This document shows, piece after piece, positions 9,219 through 19,100 of a stretch of 64,000 nt of DNA. Source of the stretch: Bacteroidia bacterium (GTDB taxonomy: Bacteria; Bacteroidota; Bacteroidia; J057; JAIXKT01); contig JAIXKT010000054.1 in NCBI GenBank assembly GCA_026932145.1, forward strand, positions 62,001 to 126,000, read 5' to 3'. Position 1 is the first letter of the stretch, and each line of letters opens with the position of its first letter. The translations under genes and the position numbers were made by a program. The notes under the pieces are model-generated. The model was given only the letters and a program-made list of their open reading frames with translations. It was not told the origin of the DNA and searched no databases.

Positions 9219-9569
9219 ATGAATCAGCTTATTATTAAAGAGATTAACAAAGATGCTCTCAGAACAGATTTACCTTCTTTTAAATCCGGAGATACAGTTA
9301 ATGTTTATGTAAAAATTAAGGAAGGCAATAAAGAGCGTGTGCAGCAATATCGTGGTATTGTAATTCAGCGCCGAGGAATTGGCCTTACAGAGACAGTAAC
9401 GGTTCGTAAAATATCTTATGGTATTGGAGTTGAGCGGATATTTCCAGTTCATTCACCAATAATTGATTCGATAGAAGTTTTAAAACGGGGTTTGGTTCGG
9501 CGCGCACGTATATTTTATTTACGTAAATTGAGCGGCAAATCAGCCCGAATCGAAGAAAAACTTTCTTGA
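9219..9569 (+). CDS. rplS: 50S ribosomal protein L19
   Basis: L19 lies at the 30S-50S interface. The 116-residue sequence shows the family core: F[21 protein letters not shown], [39 protein letters not shown] and [18 protein letters not shown]. Length is normal. It appears to be its own transcription unit, with a promoter at 9159-9166 and a terminator hairpin at 9593-9620. The usual partner trmD is not adjacent here. Confidence 0.98.
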   Translation: MNQLIIKEINKDALRTDLPSFKSGDTVNVYVKIKEGNKERVQQYRGIVIQRRGIGLTETVTVRKISYGIGVERIFPVHSPIIDSIEVLKRGLVRRARIFYLRKLSGKSARIEEKLS

Positions 9570-9592
9570 TTTTAACAGGAATTTCCTGAACT

Positions 9593-9620
9593 GCAGATGA
9601 ATTTCATCTGCCATTTTTTT
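9593..9620 (+). terminator. Intrinsic terminator after rplS
   Basis: GCAGATG (9593-9599) and CATCTGC (9605-9611) pair around a 5-base loop and are followed by CATTTTTTT on the plus strand. A smaller hairpin, CAGGAA/TTCCTG at 9576-9588, precedes it. The T-run ends just before the next gene's start at 9626, so read-through or an unseen promoter must serve the helicase. Confidence 0.75.
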
Positions 9621-9625
9621 ACACA

Positions 9626-11440
9626 ATGAGCACTACAGACACTTTATTTTCCGACTTAGGCTTAATGCCTGAGTTGTTGTCTTTGTTACAAGAGATTGGT
9701 TATGAACGGCCTACGCCGATTCAGGAAGCCGTTATCCCCGTTTTGACTGAAAAAAACACGGATTTAATAGCTTTAGCTGAGACGGGTTCAGGGAAAACAG
9801 CAGCCTATGGCTTACCGTTGCTACAGAAAATTGACCCACAATTACGCCGTTCTCAAGCACTAATTCTTTGCCCAACCCGTGAACTATGTATGCAAATTAC
9901 TCGCGACTTAGTTCAATTTGCAAAGTTTTTACCCAAAATTTCAGTTGAATCTTTATATGGGGGCGTAAGTTTTGATAGACAAGTAGATAACCTAAATCGC
10001 GGGGTACACGTAATAGTAGCAACTCCGGGTCGTCTTCTTGACCACCTGACTCGCAAAACAACCCGTTTAAGCGATTTGACTACTTTAGTTTTAGACGAAG
10101 CAGACGAAATGCTGAATATGGGTTTTGAAGAAGACTTAAAAGCTATCCTCGACTTCATACCGGAAAAAGTAACTACGTGGCTTTTTTCTGCAACCCTTTC
10201 TCCGGAAATCCGGCAGATTGGTATGCGTTATATGGAAAATCCGGTTGAAATCTCGGCAGGCGGCCAAAATACAACAGCCGGAAATATTACACACCGCTAT
10301 TATCTCTGCAAGCTAAACGCCAGAATAGATACATTAAAGCGTGTAATTGACTACTATCCAGATATGTACGGTATGATTTTCACCCGAACCAAAGCTGAAG
10401 CTCAGGAAATAGCTGAGAAACTGATTCGGGACGGTTATTCCGCAGATGCCTTACATGGTGATATGACCCAAGCAGCCCGAACAAAGGTCTTAAATCGCTT
10501 TAGAGAACAAAGCCTGAAGCTACTAATCGCTACTGACGTAGCTGCACGAGGGCTGGATATTCCCAATATTACCCACATTATCCACTACGGCCTCCCAGAC
10601 GACATCGAATCTTACATACACCGTTCCGGGCGTACTGCAAGAGCCGGTAAATCAGGATATTCCATAGTTATTCTAACCCAACTACAACAAAGCCGGATTT
10701 TTACTCTACAGAGAACATTGAAAATTTCCGTAGAACGGTGCAAAATCCCATCACCTTCAGAAGTCATTGAACGCCGGTTATTACGGTTCTTTCAGGAATT
10801 TCATTCCACAGAATATCAAGAAGAACTTATTGAAAACTACCTCCCTACGATTTTACAAGAAGTTTCAGGTATTGAAAGAGATGAATTACTTCGCCGTTTT
10901 GTGTGGTTAGAGTTTCGCCGTTTTATGGATTATTACCAAAGTGCTCCAGACTTGAACGTTTATGAGGCACCCGGTGGTCGTGAACGAGATTCAGAAAAAG
11001 CAGGCCGTACTATACGATTCCATATTAATATTGGAAGTAGAGATGGCTTTGAAAAGTTTGACTTCATAGATTTTGTCAGCGAAGTAACCCGCATCCCCGG
11101 AAAAAGAATCCAAAGAGTGCAGGTGTGCGATACTTTTTCTTTCTTTGAAGCCTATCGCGATGAATCAGAAAAAATAATCGAATTATTAGAAGGAAAAGAT
11201 ATTGCTGGCCGCAAAGTTCACATAGAAATTGCTGACCCTGACAAAAGATCGGACAATAATAGAGGTAGAAAATCTTTTGGTCGCTCAAACTCTTCAAGAT
11301 ACTCGGATTCTTCTTACTCTTCAAGAGATTCTTATCGTAGTAAGACTAAGTATTCTGACTATGACCCCCCGCTTCATTCCTCAGATAAATATTCCAAAGA
11401 CCGCCCTAAGCCTAAGAAAAAATATAAATCCCAATTTTAA
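9626..11440 (+). CDS. deaD: DEAD-box ATP-dependent RNA helicase, DeaD/CsdA type
   Basis: RNA helicase for ribosome assembly or RNA decay. Visible motifs: Q motif GYERPTPIQ (residues 25-33), Walker A AETGSGKT (51-58), PTREL, TPGR, DEAD (157-160), SAT (about 187-189), and HRSGRTARAG (about 332-341). After the helicase core there is a DbpA/CsdA-type RNA-binding domain (about 465-540, from TIRFHINIGSRDGFEKFDF to GRKVHIEIADPD). A low-complexity Ser/Arg/Lys/Tyr tail (about 545-604) resembles RNA-binding tails of cold-shock helicases. Length is 604 residues, close to DeaD. A TauE-like permease follows 15 bases downstream, suggesting co-transcription without a clear functional link. Confidence 0.93.
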   Translation: MSTTDTLFSDLGLMPELLSLLQEIGYERPTPIQEAVIPVLTEKNTDLIALAETGSGKTAAYGLPLLQKIDPQLRRSQALILCPTRELCMQITRDLVQFAKFLPKISVESLYGGVSFDRQVDNLNRGVHVIVATPGRLLDHLTRKTTRLSDLTTLVLDEADEMLNMGFEEDLKAILDFIPEKVTTWLFSATLSPEIRQIGMRYMENPVEISAGGQNTTAGNITHRYYLCKLNARIDTLKRVIDYYPDMYGMIFTRTKAEAQEIAEKLIRDGYSADALHGDMTQAARTKVLNRFREQSLKLLIATDVAARGLDIPNITHIIHYGLPDDIESYIHRSGRTARAGKSGYSIVILTQLQQSRIFTLQRTLKISVERCKIPSPSEVIERRLLRFFQEFHSTEYQEELIENYLPTILQEVSGIERDELLRRFVWLEFRRFMDYYQSAPDLNVYEAPGGRERDSEKAGRTIRFHINIGSRDGFEKFDFIDFVSEVTRIPGKRIQRVQVCDTFSFFEAYRDESEKIIELLEGKDIAGRKVHIEIADPDKRSDNNRGRKSFGRSNSSRYSDSSYSSRDSYRSKTKYSDYDPPLHSSDKYSKDRPKPKKKYKSQF

Positions 11441-11455
11441 GGACGTTCTTAATTC

Positions 11456-12247
11456 ATGGCAGTAGCTTTAGGATACTTTTTCGCTGTTGGAATAGGGCTA
11501 CTGTTAGGACTTATTGGCGGGGGAGGCTCGATTTTGACTGTCCCTATTTTGGTGTATTTATTTAATATTCAGCCAACTAAGGCTACTTCTTATTCTTTGT
11601 TTATCATTGGAGTTACGGCTCTGGCTGGATACTTCCAGCAAGTTGTACGTAAAAATGTAGATTACGCTTCTGCAATTCTATTCGGATTACCTTCTATTGT
11701 GGGGGTATATTGCTCACGAATATGGTTACTTCCATTAATTCCAAACCAACTAATAACCAATAGCTGGTTTACGTTAAGTAAAGATTCTTTTTTATTGTTG
11801 CTATTTGCAATCCTAATGTTAATAGCAGCAGTATCAATGCTTTACAAGAAATCTCAACCGACTGTTTCTATCCATAAAAGACCTGTTTTGCTGTTTGTAG
11901 AAGGGTTATTTATTGGTGCTTTTACTGGATTAGTGGGTGCTGGAGGAGGTTTTTTACTGATTCCAGCCTTAGTACACTGGATTGGTTTAGATATGAAAAA
12001 AGCGGTTGGAACATCGCTGCTAATTATCACCTTTAAATCTTTAATTGGTTTTATGGGAGATATTCAGCACGGAATAGACCTGAATTGGAATTTGCTATTT
12101 CTATTTTCAGGCTGTTCACTTATCGGAATATTTATTGGAAATCATTTTAATAAAATATTTCCTACCGAAGTATTGAAGCGTATGTTCGGCTGGCTTGTAT
12201 TAATTGCCGGAATTTCCATAATATTTGAAGAAATAGCTCGGCTTTAA
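11456..12247 (+). CDS. TauE/SafE family membrane permease
   Basis: The 263-residue integral membrane protein has about eight hydrophobic segments and the duplicated TauE/SafE signature: GLLLGLIGGGGSILTVPILV near the N-terminus and GAFTGLVGAGGGFLLIPALV near residue 160. Members export sulfite, sulfoacetate or other organic anions, but the substrate cannot be deduced here. It begins 15 bases after the helicase stop, so it is likely on the same transcript. Confidence 0.88.
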   Translation: MAVALGYFFAVGIGLLLGLIGGGGSILTVPILVYLFNIQPTKATSYSLFIIGVTALAGYFQQVVRKNVDYASAILFGLPSIVGVYCSRIWLLPLIPNQLITNSWFTLSKDSFLLLLFAILMLIAAVSMLYKKSQPTVSIHKRPVLLFVEGLFIGAFTGLVGAGGGFLLIPALVHWIGLDMKKAVGTSLLIITFKSLIGFMGDIQHGIDLNWNLLFLFSGCSLIGIFIGNHFNKIFPTEVLKRMFGWLVLIAGISIIFEEIARL

Positions 12248-12348
12248 TCTTTTTACTACTTAAATAGTCCGTTTTATTCGGTATTCAGAACAACCGTACC
12301 TAAAAATTAAGCCGGTGGAACAAAAGTTTTTTTAATAGCGTTAAGTTC

Positions 12349-12356
12349 TAATTTTG
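12349..12356 (+). promoter_or_regulatory. Promoter -7 element of ispG
   Basis: TAATTTTG matches TAnnTTTG, 49 bases before the ispG ATG, in the 158-base gap after the TauE gene. No convincing -33 element is seen. The rest of the gap shows nothing else notable. Confidence 0.5.
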
Positions 12357-12405
12357 GAGCTCAAAATAGTATCTATTTACAAATAGCTATTTTTTTAAGT
12401 TTTAT

Positions 12406-14340
12406 ATGAATCCTTACTGTATTTCGCTGAATAAATTAACACGCCTTCCAACCCGAAGGGTTTCTATTGGAGATATTATTTTGGGTGGAGACCAGCCTAT
12501 TCGTATTCAAAGCATGACTACTACGGATACGATGAACACGAGTGCCACAGTAGCAGAAGCGATTCGGATGATAGAAGCCGGATGTGAGTTAGTGCGTATC
12601 ACTGCTCCAAGCCTAAAAGAAGCCGAAAATTTACGGGAAATAAAACATCAATTGCAATTAGCCGGCTTTAAAACGCCCATTATTGCAGATATTCACTTTA
12701 CCCCCAATGCTGCAGAATTAGCCGCCCGCATCGTTGAAAAAGTACGGATTAACCCCGGAAACTATGCCGATAAAAAGAAATTTGAAACCAAAGAATATTC
12801 TGATTCAGAATATTATGCAGAAATAGACAGAATTAGAAAAAAAATACTGCCATTGATTAGAATCTGTAAAGAATATGGAACAGCAATGCGGATTGGCACA
12901 AACCATGGCTCATTATCAGATAGAATCTTGAATAGGTATGGAGACACTCCGGCTGGGATGGTTGAATCAGCAATGGAGTTTGTCAGAATCTGCGAAGATG
13001 AATCTTTTCATAACATAGTTCTTTCTATGAAAGCCTCTAACACTCAAGTAATGGTGGAGGCTTACCGTTTATTGGCTCAGACGATGTTAAATCGTAACCT
13101 CTTGTATCCAATACATTTAGGAGTTACAGAAGCTGGTGAAGGAGAGGATGGACGGCTAAAATCAGCTATTGGAATTGGGGCACTACTTGCAGATGGAATC
13201 GGCGATACTGTTCGCGTTTCCCTAACAGAGCCACCCGAATATGAAATTCCGGTAGCTAAGTATATCATTCAGCATTACCAAATACCCGCCCCAACGTCAG
13301 TTGAAATCAACAAAGTAGAGCATAATCCTTTTTCTTTTAGGAGGTTAAAAAATAACAACATCCAAAATATCGGGAATATTCATCCTCCCAGAGTGTTTAT
13401 AGATGCGGCTCACAAATCCATAGATACAATAGCTTTAGGCCAAGTCGGTTACTATTATTTGCCTAAAAACGATAAATGGATGCAAACAGACCTTGCTTGT
13501 GATTATATTTATGTGGGTAAAAATATTCCTGATATTGAGATTCCGGCATCCGTTAGGCTGATTTGTGATAGTTCTTTGTGGCAGCAATCTGAAAAGGGTA
13601 GCATTTATCCGTGGTTTAGGTTTTTGGAAAGTTATACAATTACCGGAAAAAGGCATCCGGAATGTAATTTTGTATCAGTGCGTCCGGAGAATGTAGCGTT
13701 TTTAGAGCCTTCTGAATCATTTAATACAGTAGTTTGGGTAATACAAACACAAGATTCACAGATAACTACTTGGGTTCGGAATTTGATTACGGCTTTACGT
13801 CAAAGAGGGTTTCAGCAGCCGGTAGTTTTACAAAGTCAAATTTCTACACAAGCTTACACTTCTCAGACCGAAGAAGCGCAGCTACAGCTAACGGCAGCTT
13901 GTATTACCGGCGGATTATTGGTAGATGGTCTAATAGACGGACTTTGGCTTACCGGAAATACACCCAATTGGTCTTTGTTTTTTGCCAATAGATTAACTTT
14001 TGGCCTGCTTCAGGCTTCAAGGAATCGAATGAGTAAAACGGAATATATATCCTGCCCTTCTTGTGGCCGAACGTTATTTAACTTACCGGAAACTACTGCT
14101 CGCATTCGGCGGGTTACGGAGCATTTAAAGGGTTTAAAAATCGGAATTATGGGCTGCATTGTGAACGGGCCGGGGGAAATGGCCGATGCAGACTTCGGCT
14201 ATGTAGGTACAGGACCGGGGCTAATATCGCTATACAAAGGCCATGAAATTATAGAAAAAAACATACCCGAAGACCAAGCCGTTGAAAAATTAATCGCCCT
14301 CATCAAACGATATGGCGCATGGATAGACCCTCCCGAATAA
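12406..14340 (+). CDS. ispG: 4-hydroxy-3-methylbut-2-enyl-diphosphate synthase IspG (GcpE), long form
   Basis: IspG converts methylerythritol cyclodiphosphate to HMBPP in the MEP isoprenoid pathway, using a [4Fe-4S] cluster. The N-terminal TIM barrel contains IRIQSMTTTDTMNTSATV and GTNHGSLSDRIL. A central insert of roughly 250 residues (about 290-540) makes it 644 residues, against ~370 in E. coli. This three-domain form is known from Bacteroidota, Chlamydiae and plants. The C-terminal domain carries the cluster ligands: SCPSCGRTLF at about 547-556 and MGCIVNGPGEMADAD at about 580-594. No gene overlap with neighbours. Confidence 0.97.
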   Translation: MNPYCISLNKLTRLPTRRVSIGDIILGGDQPIRIQSMTTTDTMNTSATVAEAIRMIEAGCELVRITAPSLKEAENLREIKHQLQLAGFKTPIIADIHFTPNAAELAARIVEKVRINPGNYADKKKFETKEYSDSEYYAEIDRIRKKILPLIRICKEYGTAMRIGTNHGSLSDRILNRYGDTPAGMVESAMEFVRICEDESFHNIVLSMKASNTQVMVEAYRLLAQTMLNRNLLYPIHLGVTEAGEGEDGRLKSAIGIGALLADGIGDTVRVSLTEPPEYEIPVAKYIIQHYQIPAPTSVEINKVEHNPFSFRRLKNNNIQNIGNIHPPRVFIDAAHKSIDTIALGQVGYYYLPKNDKWMQTDLACDYIYVGKNIPDIEIPASVRLICDSSLWQQSEKGSIYPWFRFLESYTITGKRHPECNFVSVRPENVAFLEPSESFNTVVWVIQTQDSQITTWVRNLITALRQRGFQQPVVLQSQISTQAYTSQTEEAQLQLTAACITGGLLVDGLIDGLWLTGNTPNWSLFFANRLTFGLLQASRNRMSKTEYISCPSCGRTLFNLPETTARIRRVTEHLKGLKIGIMGCIVNGPGEMADADFGYVGTGPGLISLYKGHEIIEKNIPEDQAVEKLIALIKRYGAWIDPPE

Positions 14341-14375
14341 AATTAACTACCTTATATACTGTAAGTTGTGTTTCT

Positions 14376-16106
14376 TTATTTGGGAGAAAATTCGCTGAGT
14401 AATTCCTTTGCATTAGCTATGGCTGCGTTGGAAGGCGGATTTCCGCTCAACATAACAGCAATTTCTCGAACCCGCTCTTCTTCTTTTAGCTTACAAATAT
14501 GTGAACGAGTGCTGGTTTCATCGCTCGTTTTGTATAAAAAATAATGATTAAGCCCTCGTGATGCTACCTGCGGTAGATGAGTGATACAAATAACCTGAGA
14601 ATATCGCGCTAATTTTTCCATAACTAACCCTACCTGAAGCGCAACAGACCCGCTAATACCGGTATCTATCTCATCAAAAACTAAGCATGGAAACTGCATC
14701 TTTTGGGCTAAAGCAGTTTTGATGGCTAATAAAATTCGAGATATTTCACCGCCGGAAGCTACAGATTCTAAGCTCGCCGGCAAAACACCAACGTTTGTAC
14801 TAACCATAAAAGAACAAGTATTTATGCCATTTGACTGAAAAAATGTAGTATTGTTCCCTATTGATAATGAATATTTTGAATGATTGATACGTTCTACCAC
14901 AATACTAAATTGAGCATTAGGCAACCCAAGTTCCGGTAGTATTTGATTGATTGTGTAACCCAGATGTTCTGCTGTCTGGCTGCGTTTTTTCTCTAAAAGA
15001 TAGCATTTTTCAAGAAATTTTTCGCCTATTTGGGCTAACTCTTTCTCTGTTTGCTCAATTTTTTCGGAAATAGATTCTATTTGAGAGAGTTCTTGCCGGC
15101 TGTTTGATAGAATCTGTATTAGCTCTGCTGTTTTTTTGGTAGCGTACTTTAGTTTTAGTCGCTGATAGGTTTCTATTCTTTGGTTAATGTATAGAAGCCG
15201 CTGTGGGTCGGTTTCTATTTCATCGCATTTTGATTGTAATTGATACGTAACATCCTCTAACTGAACGAGTAAATTTTCTAATATCTCTGCTGAATCTTTA
15301 AAAGAGGAATCAATCGTAGTAAGTTTTTGGATGGCTTTTATGTGTTTGGAAAGCAAGGTCTGGATGGATGTTTCGCTTTCATAAAAGTCAAAAACTGCTG
15401 ATTTTAAACTTGTTGTTAAGAGTTCGGAATTTTCTAAACGTTGCAAAGCGGTATCTAATTCAACTTCTTCGGATGCCGAGAGTTTTGCGGCATTAAGCTC
15501 CTCTACCAGATGAGAGAGGTAATCTTTTTTTCGTATTCCTTCTTGCTCTGTTAGTTTTAGCTGGGTAAGTTCTTGTTGTTTTTGGTTAAAAGTATAGAAA
15601 TAACTTTTCAATTCTTTTATATCTGTCTGGTTTTCAGAGAATTGGTCAAGTAAGAGAAGTTGTTCGCTTGGGGAAAGTATTTTTAAGTTTTCGTGTTGGC
15701 GATGAAAATCAATTAGAAAGGCAGAGAAGTTTTTGAGGGCTTGCAGGGTGATAGGGGAGTCTTCTAAGAAAGCTCGACTTTTTCCGTTGGGTAATATTTC
15801 TCGGCGAATGATGACTTCTGGACTGTTTTCTATGCTTATTTCTATTTCGGGGGCGTTTTCGGCAAGCCAATCTTTAATAAACTCATTTTGGGGGAGGTTG
15901 AAAGTTGCTTCAATCCAGCATTTTTGGGTTGGATCCCTTAATATCGAGGCTGATTCTACTCGACTTCCTAATGCTAATCCCAATGCTTCCATCAAGATAG
16001 ACTTTCCTGAACCTGTTTCTCCCGTCAAAATATTCAGGCCGGCTTCAAACCGTATATCAACAGATTCTAACAACGCAAAGTTGCTTATAACCAAACGACT
16101 AAGCAT
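14376..16106 (-). CDS. recN: DNA repair protein RecN
   Basis: SMC-like ATPase that acts early in double-strand break repair. The 576-residue protein has Walker A GETGSGKS at residues 29-36, a long central coiled coil (about 150-370), and near the C-terminus the ABC signature SGGEISRILLAIKTAL and Walker B LVFDEIDTGISGSVA followed by ITHLPQVAS. Length is slightly above E. coli RecN (553). Its ATG is 8 bases after the stop of the multi-PAS gene, so the two are probably co-transcribed and recN may depend on the promoter at 21363-21370. It converges with ispG; no clear terminator hairpin lies in the 35-base gap. Confidence 0.96.
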   Translation of the reverse strand: MLSRLVISNFALLESVDIRFEAGLNILTGETGSGKSILMEALGLALGSRVESASILRDPTQKCWIEATFNLPQNEFIKDWLAENAPEIEISIENSPEVIIRREILPNGKSRAFLEDSPITLQALKNFSAFLIDFHRQHENLKILSPSEQLLLLDQFSENQTDIKELKSYFYTFNQKQQELTQLKLTEQEGIRKKDYLSHLVEELNAAKLSASEEVELDTALQRLENSELLTTSLKSAVFDFYESETSIQTLLSKHIKAIQKLTTIDSSFKDSAEILENLLVQLEDVTYQLQSKCDEIETDPQRLLYINQRIETYQRLKLKYATKKTAELIQILSNSRQELSQIESISEKIEQTEKELAQIGEKFLEKCYLLEKKRSQTAEHLGYTINQILPELGLPNAQFSIVVERINHSKYSLSIGNNTTFFQSNGINTCSFMVSTNVGVLPASLESVASGGEISRILLAIKTALAQKMQFPCLVFDEIDTGISGSVALQVGLVMEKLARYSQVICITHLPQVASRGLNHYFLYKTSDETSTRSHICKLKEEERVREIAVMLSGNPPSNAAIANAKELLSEFSPK

Positions 16107-16114
16107 AAAATCTT

Positions 16115-19100
16115 TTAATTAGCCGGTAAGCCTAAGTCTTGGCAGGTGAAAAGCACGTAATCATTGTCTAATAGAGTTCCCACAATGCTCAACATAATTT
16201 GCTTTCCATATTTATCATAAACGACTCCCCAACCTTTCCAAATTCCCAATGAGCGTACATTGCTAACAGCTTGTCCAAATCCGCCACCTTCACTTTTTAT
16301 GAACGAACATGGCTTACCAATAAGTTCCGTCTTATGAAAATTAAGTATCTCAAGCAAACTATCATTTAGAAAAGAAATTTGGTTTCGCATATTGACTTCC
16401 AATACTAAGTTTGAACGAACCATTCCGGCAAAGATTTTATCCGACTTTTCATGGGATTTTCGTAAATCATTCATAATCAGGATTAAGGAATCTATACTTC
16501 CTTTAAATGATTCTTCATTTATAGAAGCATCTTCTAAGGCTTGATTTAGTAAGTGGTTGATTTCCATTAGGTTTGTTACATCAGTCATTTGGCCAATAAA
16601 CTGAATCAATTCACTTTCTTCGTTTAGTATGGGATATATGGACACTCTTGCCCAGAAATATCCATCTACAATGGGGACTTCTAAGTCTCCTGACCATGCT
16701 TCACCAGAGTTTAATGTTGAGACTATGGCGTTAAAATCAGTTGGTTTGAATAGAGAAATAAAGGACTTTCCGATGCAATGAGAAACATCTGCGGGCAAAA
16801 TAGCGGATAGAAAAGGGGAAATATAGGTGATTTCCCCGGAAGTTGAAAAGTCAAAACGCAGTTCTCCGGGATATTGAGGAGTTGCAGGATACAAAGCATA
16901 GTTATCGGTAGTCTTTTCAGCAGAAATACTAAACTGATTTAATACCAATCCGATTTCCATAAATTTAACGATATTCCCATATTCTTGCGGGTCAGTTACG
17001 GGATACCGTAAACCATAAAAACGTTTTACTTGTCCAGTTTTATCTAATCGAACGTATTCTGTTTGGATGGTTTGGTCTAATTGCAGTGTTTCCCAAATAA
17101 AAGCTAAATTACTGATAGGAATTTCTTCAGGAAGCAATAAGTCCCAGATTGTTTTTTGGGTAAGCTCATCAAAAGAATAACCGCTTGCGGCTAAAAACGG
17201 TTGATTTGCAAAGAGGATTTTTCCATTTAGGTCATATTCTAAAATTGCAAATGAGTTTTCGAGCAATGAAATTTTTTGGTTAGCCTCTTCTGCATTTTTG
17301 GAATTGAGGGAGACCCGTAGTTTTAATTCTTCTATTTGAGCTTGATATTCTTTTTCTTCTTGTTTAACAAGGTTTAGGGCTTCTTTAATTCTTTGAGATT
17401 GAAGTTTTTGTCTGGTAATATCAAAAGAAATAACGATAAATTTAGTAATTTCGTTATCTTGATTCTTTACCGGTGTGATTGTTTGGCGTACCCAAAATTC
17501 AGTTCCGTCTTTGCTTCTATATTTAACTTCTCCCTGCCAAACTTCCCCGGAATGAATAACCTGGTTCATTTCATCATAAAATTCTGGGGGATGTTCGTTT
17601 GTTCTTAATATATCGTGTGTTTTCCCAATCAGTTCTTCTGAAGAGTAGCCCCAAATTTGGCAGGCTTCTTTATTTACATAGATAATTAATCCATCGAGAG
17701 AAAGTTCGGATACGATGGCTGCTCTGTTAATGGCTTCAATCTGTCCGGCGAGTTCTACTTGTGCTTTAAGCATCTCTTGTTGAACTTTCTCTAAATTAAC
17801 TGAATAACTTCTGAGTTTTTCTTCTTGAGATTGAGATTCTTTTAAGATTTGTTTAATCCGGATACTTTGTTGTTTTTGCCGGGTAATATCGAAAGAGACA
17901 GATATGTACTTGGTGGGCTGCTGTTTTTCGTTTAAAACCGGTGTTATGGTTAGTAGAATCCAAAATTCTACGCCTGCTTTATTTTTTCCGCATACTTCGT
18001 CTTGCCAAACAGAGCCTTGTTTGATGGTATCAAACATTTCTTGATAAAACTCTTCCGGATGGTATTCAGATTTAATGATTTGGTAATTTTTGCCGATAAG
18101 TTCTTGGCGGGAATATCCCCAAAGAGAAACGGTGGCTTCATTTACGAAGGTGATGTTTCCGTCTAAGTCCATTTCATAAACCAAGCCGGAATTATTTAAC
18201 GCGCCGATTTGGCCGGCTAATTCAATTTGGGATTTTAGTAGCTGCTGTTGTTGTTGCTGCATATAATCTGCGTTTTCACGGAGAATATCTTCCTGCATTT
18301 GAGCAACTTCAAGAGCTTCTGTGATTTGTAACTCTTGCTCTTTTTGGGCACTAATGTCAAAACTTACACTGATGTACTTAACCGGTTTCCCTTCAAAGTT
18401 TAGTACCGGCGTTATAGTTGTATTTACATAATAGAGAGAGCCATCTTTGGCCTTGTTGATGATAATATCTTTCCACACACGACCTTTGCTAATTGTTTTC
18501 CACATATCGGCGAAGAAGTCTTCTGGATGTTTGCCGGATTTTAAGATTCGGCTATTTTCACCGATTAGTTCTTCGCGTGCGTGCTGGGATACTCGGCAAA
18601 ATTCTTCATTAACCATTATGATAGTGCCTTTTAAGTCTGTTTCGGAAACTATGGCAGCGTTATTTAAGGCACCAATTTGCCCCCGAAGTTCTACTTGGGT
18701 TTTGCGCATTTCATTTTGGGTTTCCGCCATTTCTGTGGCATTTCTGCGAAGTTCGGTCTCTTGGGCGCGGGAAATCTCTAAAGCAGATTTTATTTGCTCT
18801 TCATGTAATCTTTGCTGGGTAATGTCAAATGATACGGCGATAAATTTAATCGGTCTTTGGTCGTTTCCTAAAACCGGAGCAATCGTGATATTAACCCAAA
18901 CAAAGCCTCCGTCTTTGGTTTTGTTTTTCAGCTCTCCTTTCCAAACTCTACCTTTGGTTACGGTTTGCCATAGGTCTGAAAAAATATCATCATTTTGATG
19001 TCCTGATTTTAGTATTCGGTGGTTTTGGCCAATTAATTCATCTTTAAAATATTTGTAAGTAGCTAAGAAATAGTCATTTACGAATGTTATTCTGCCGGTT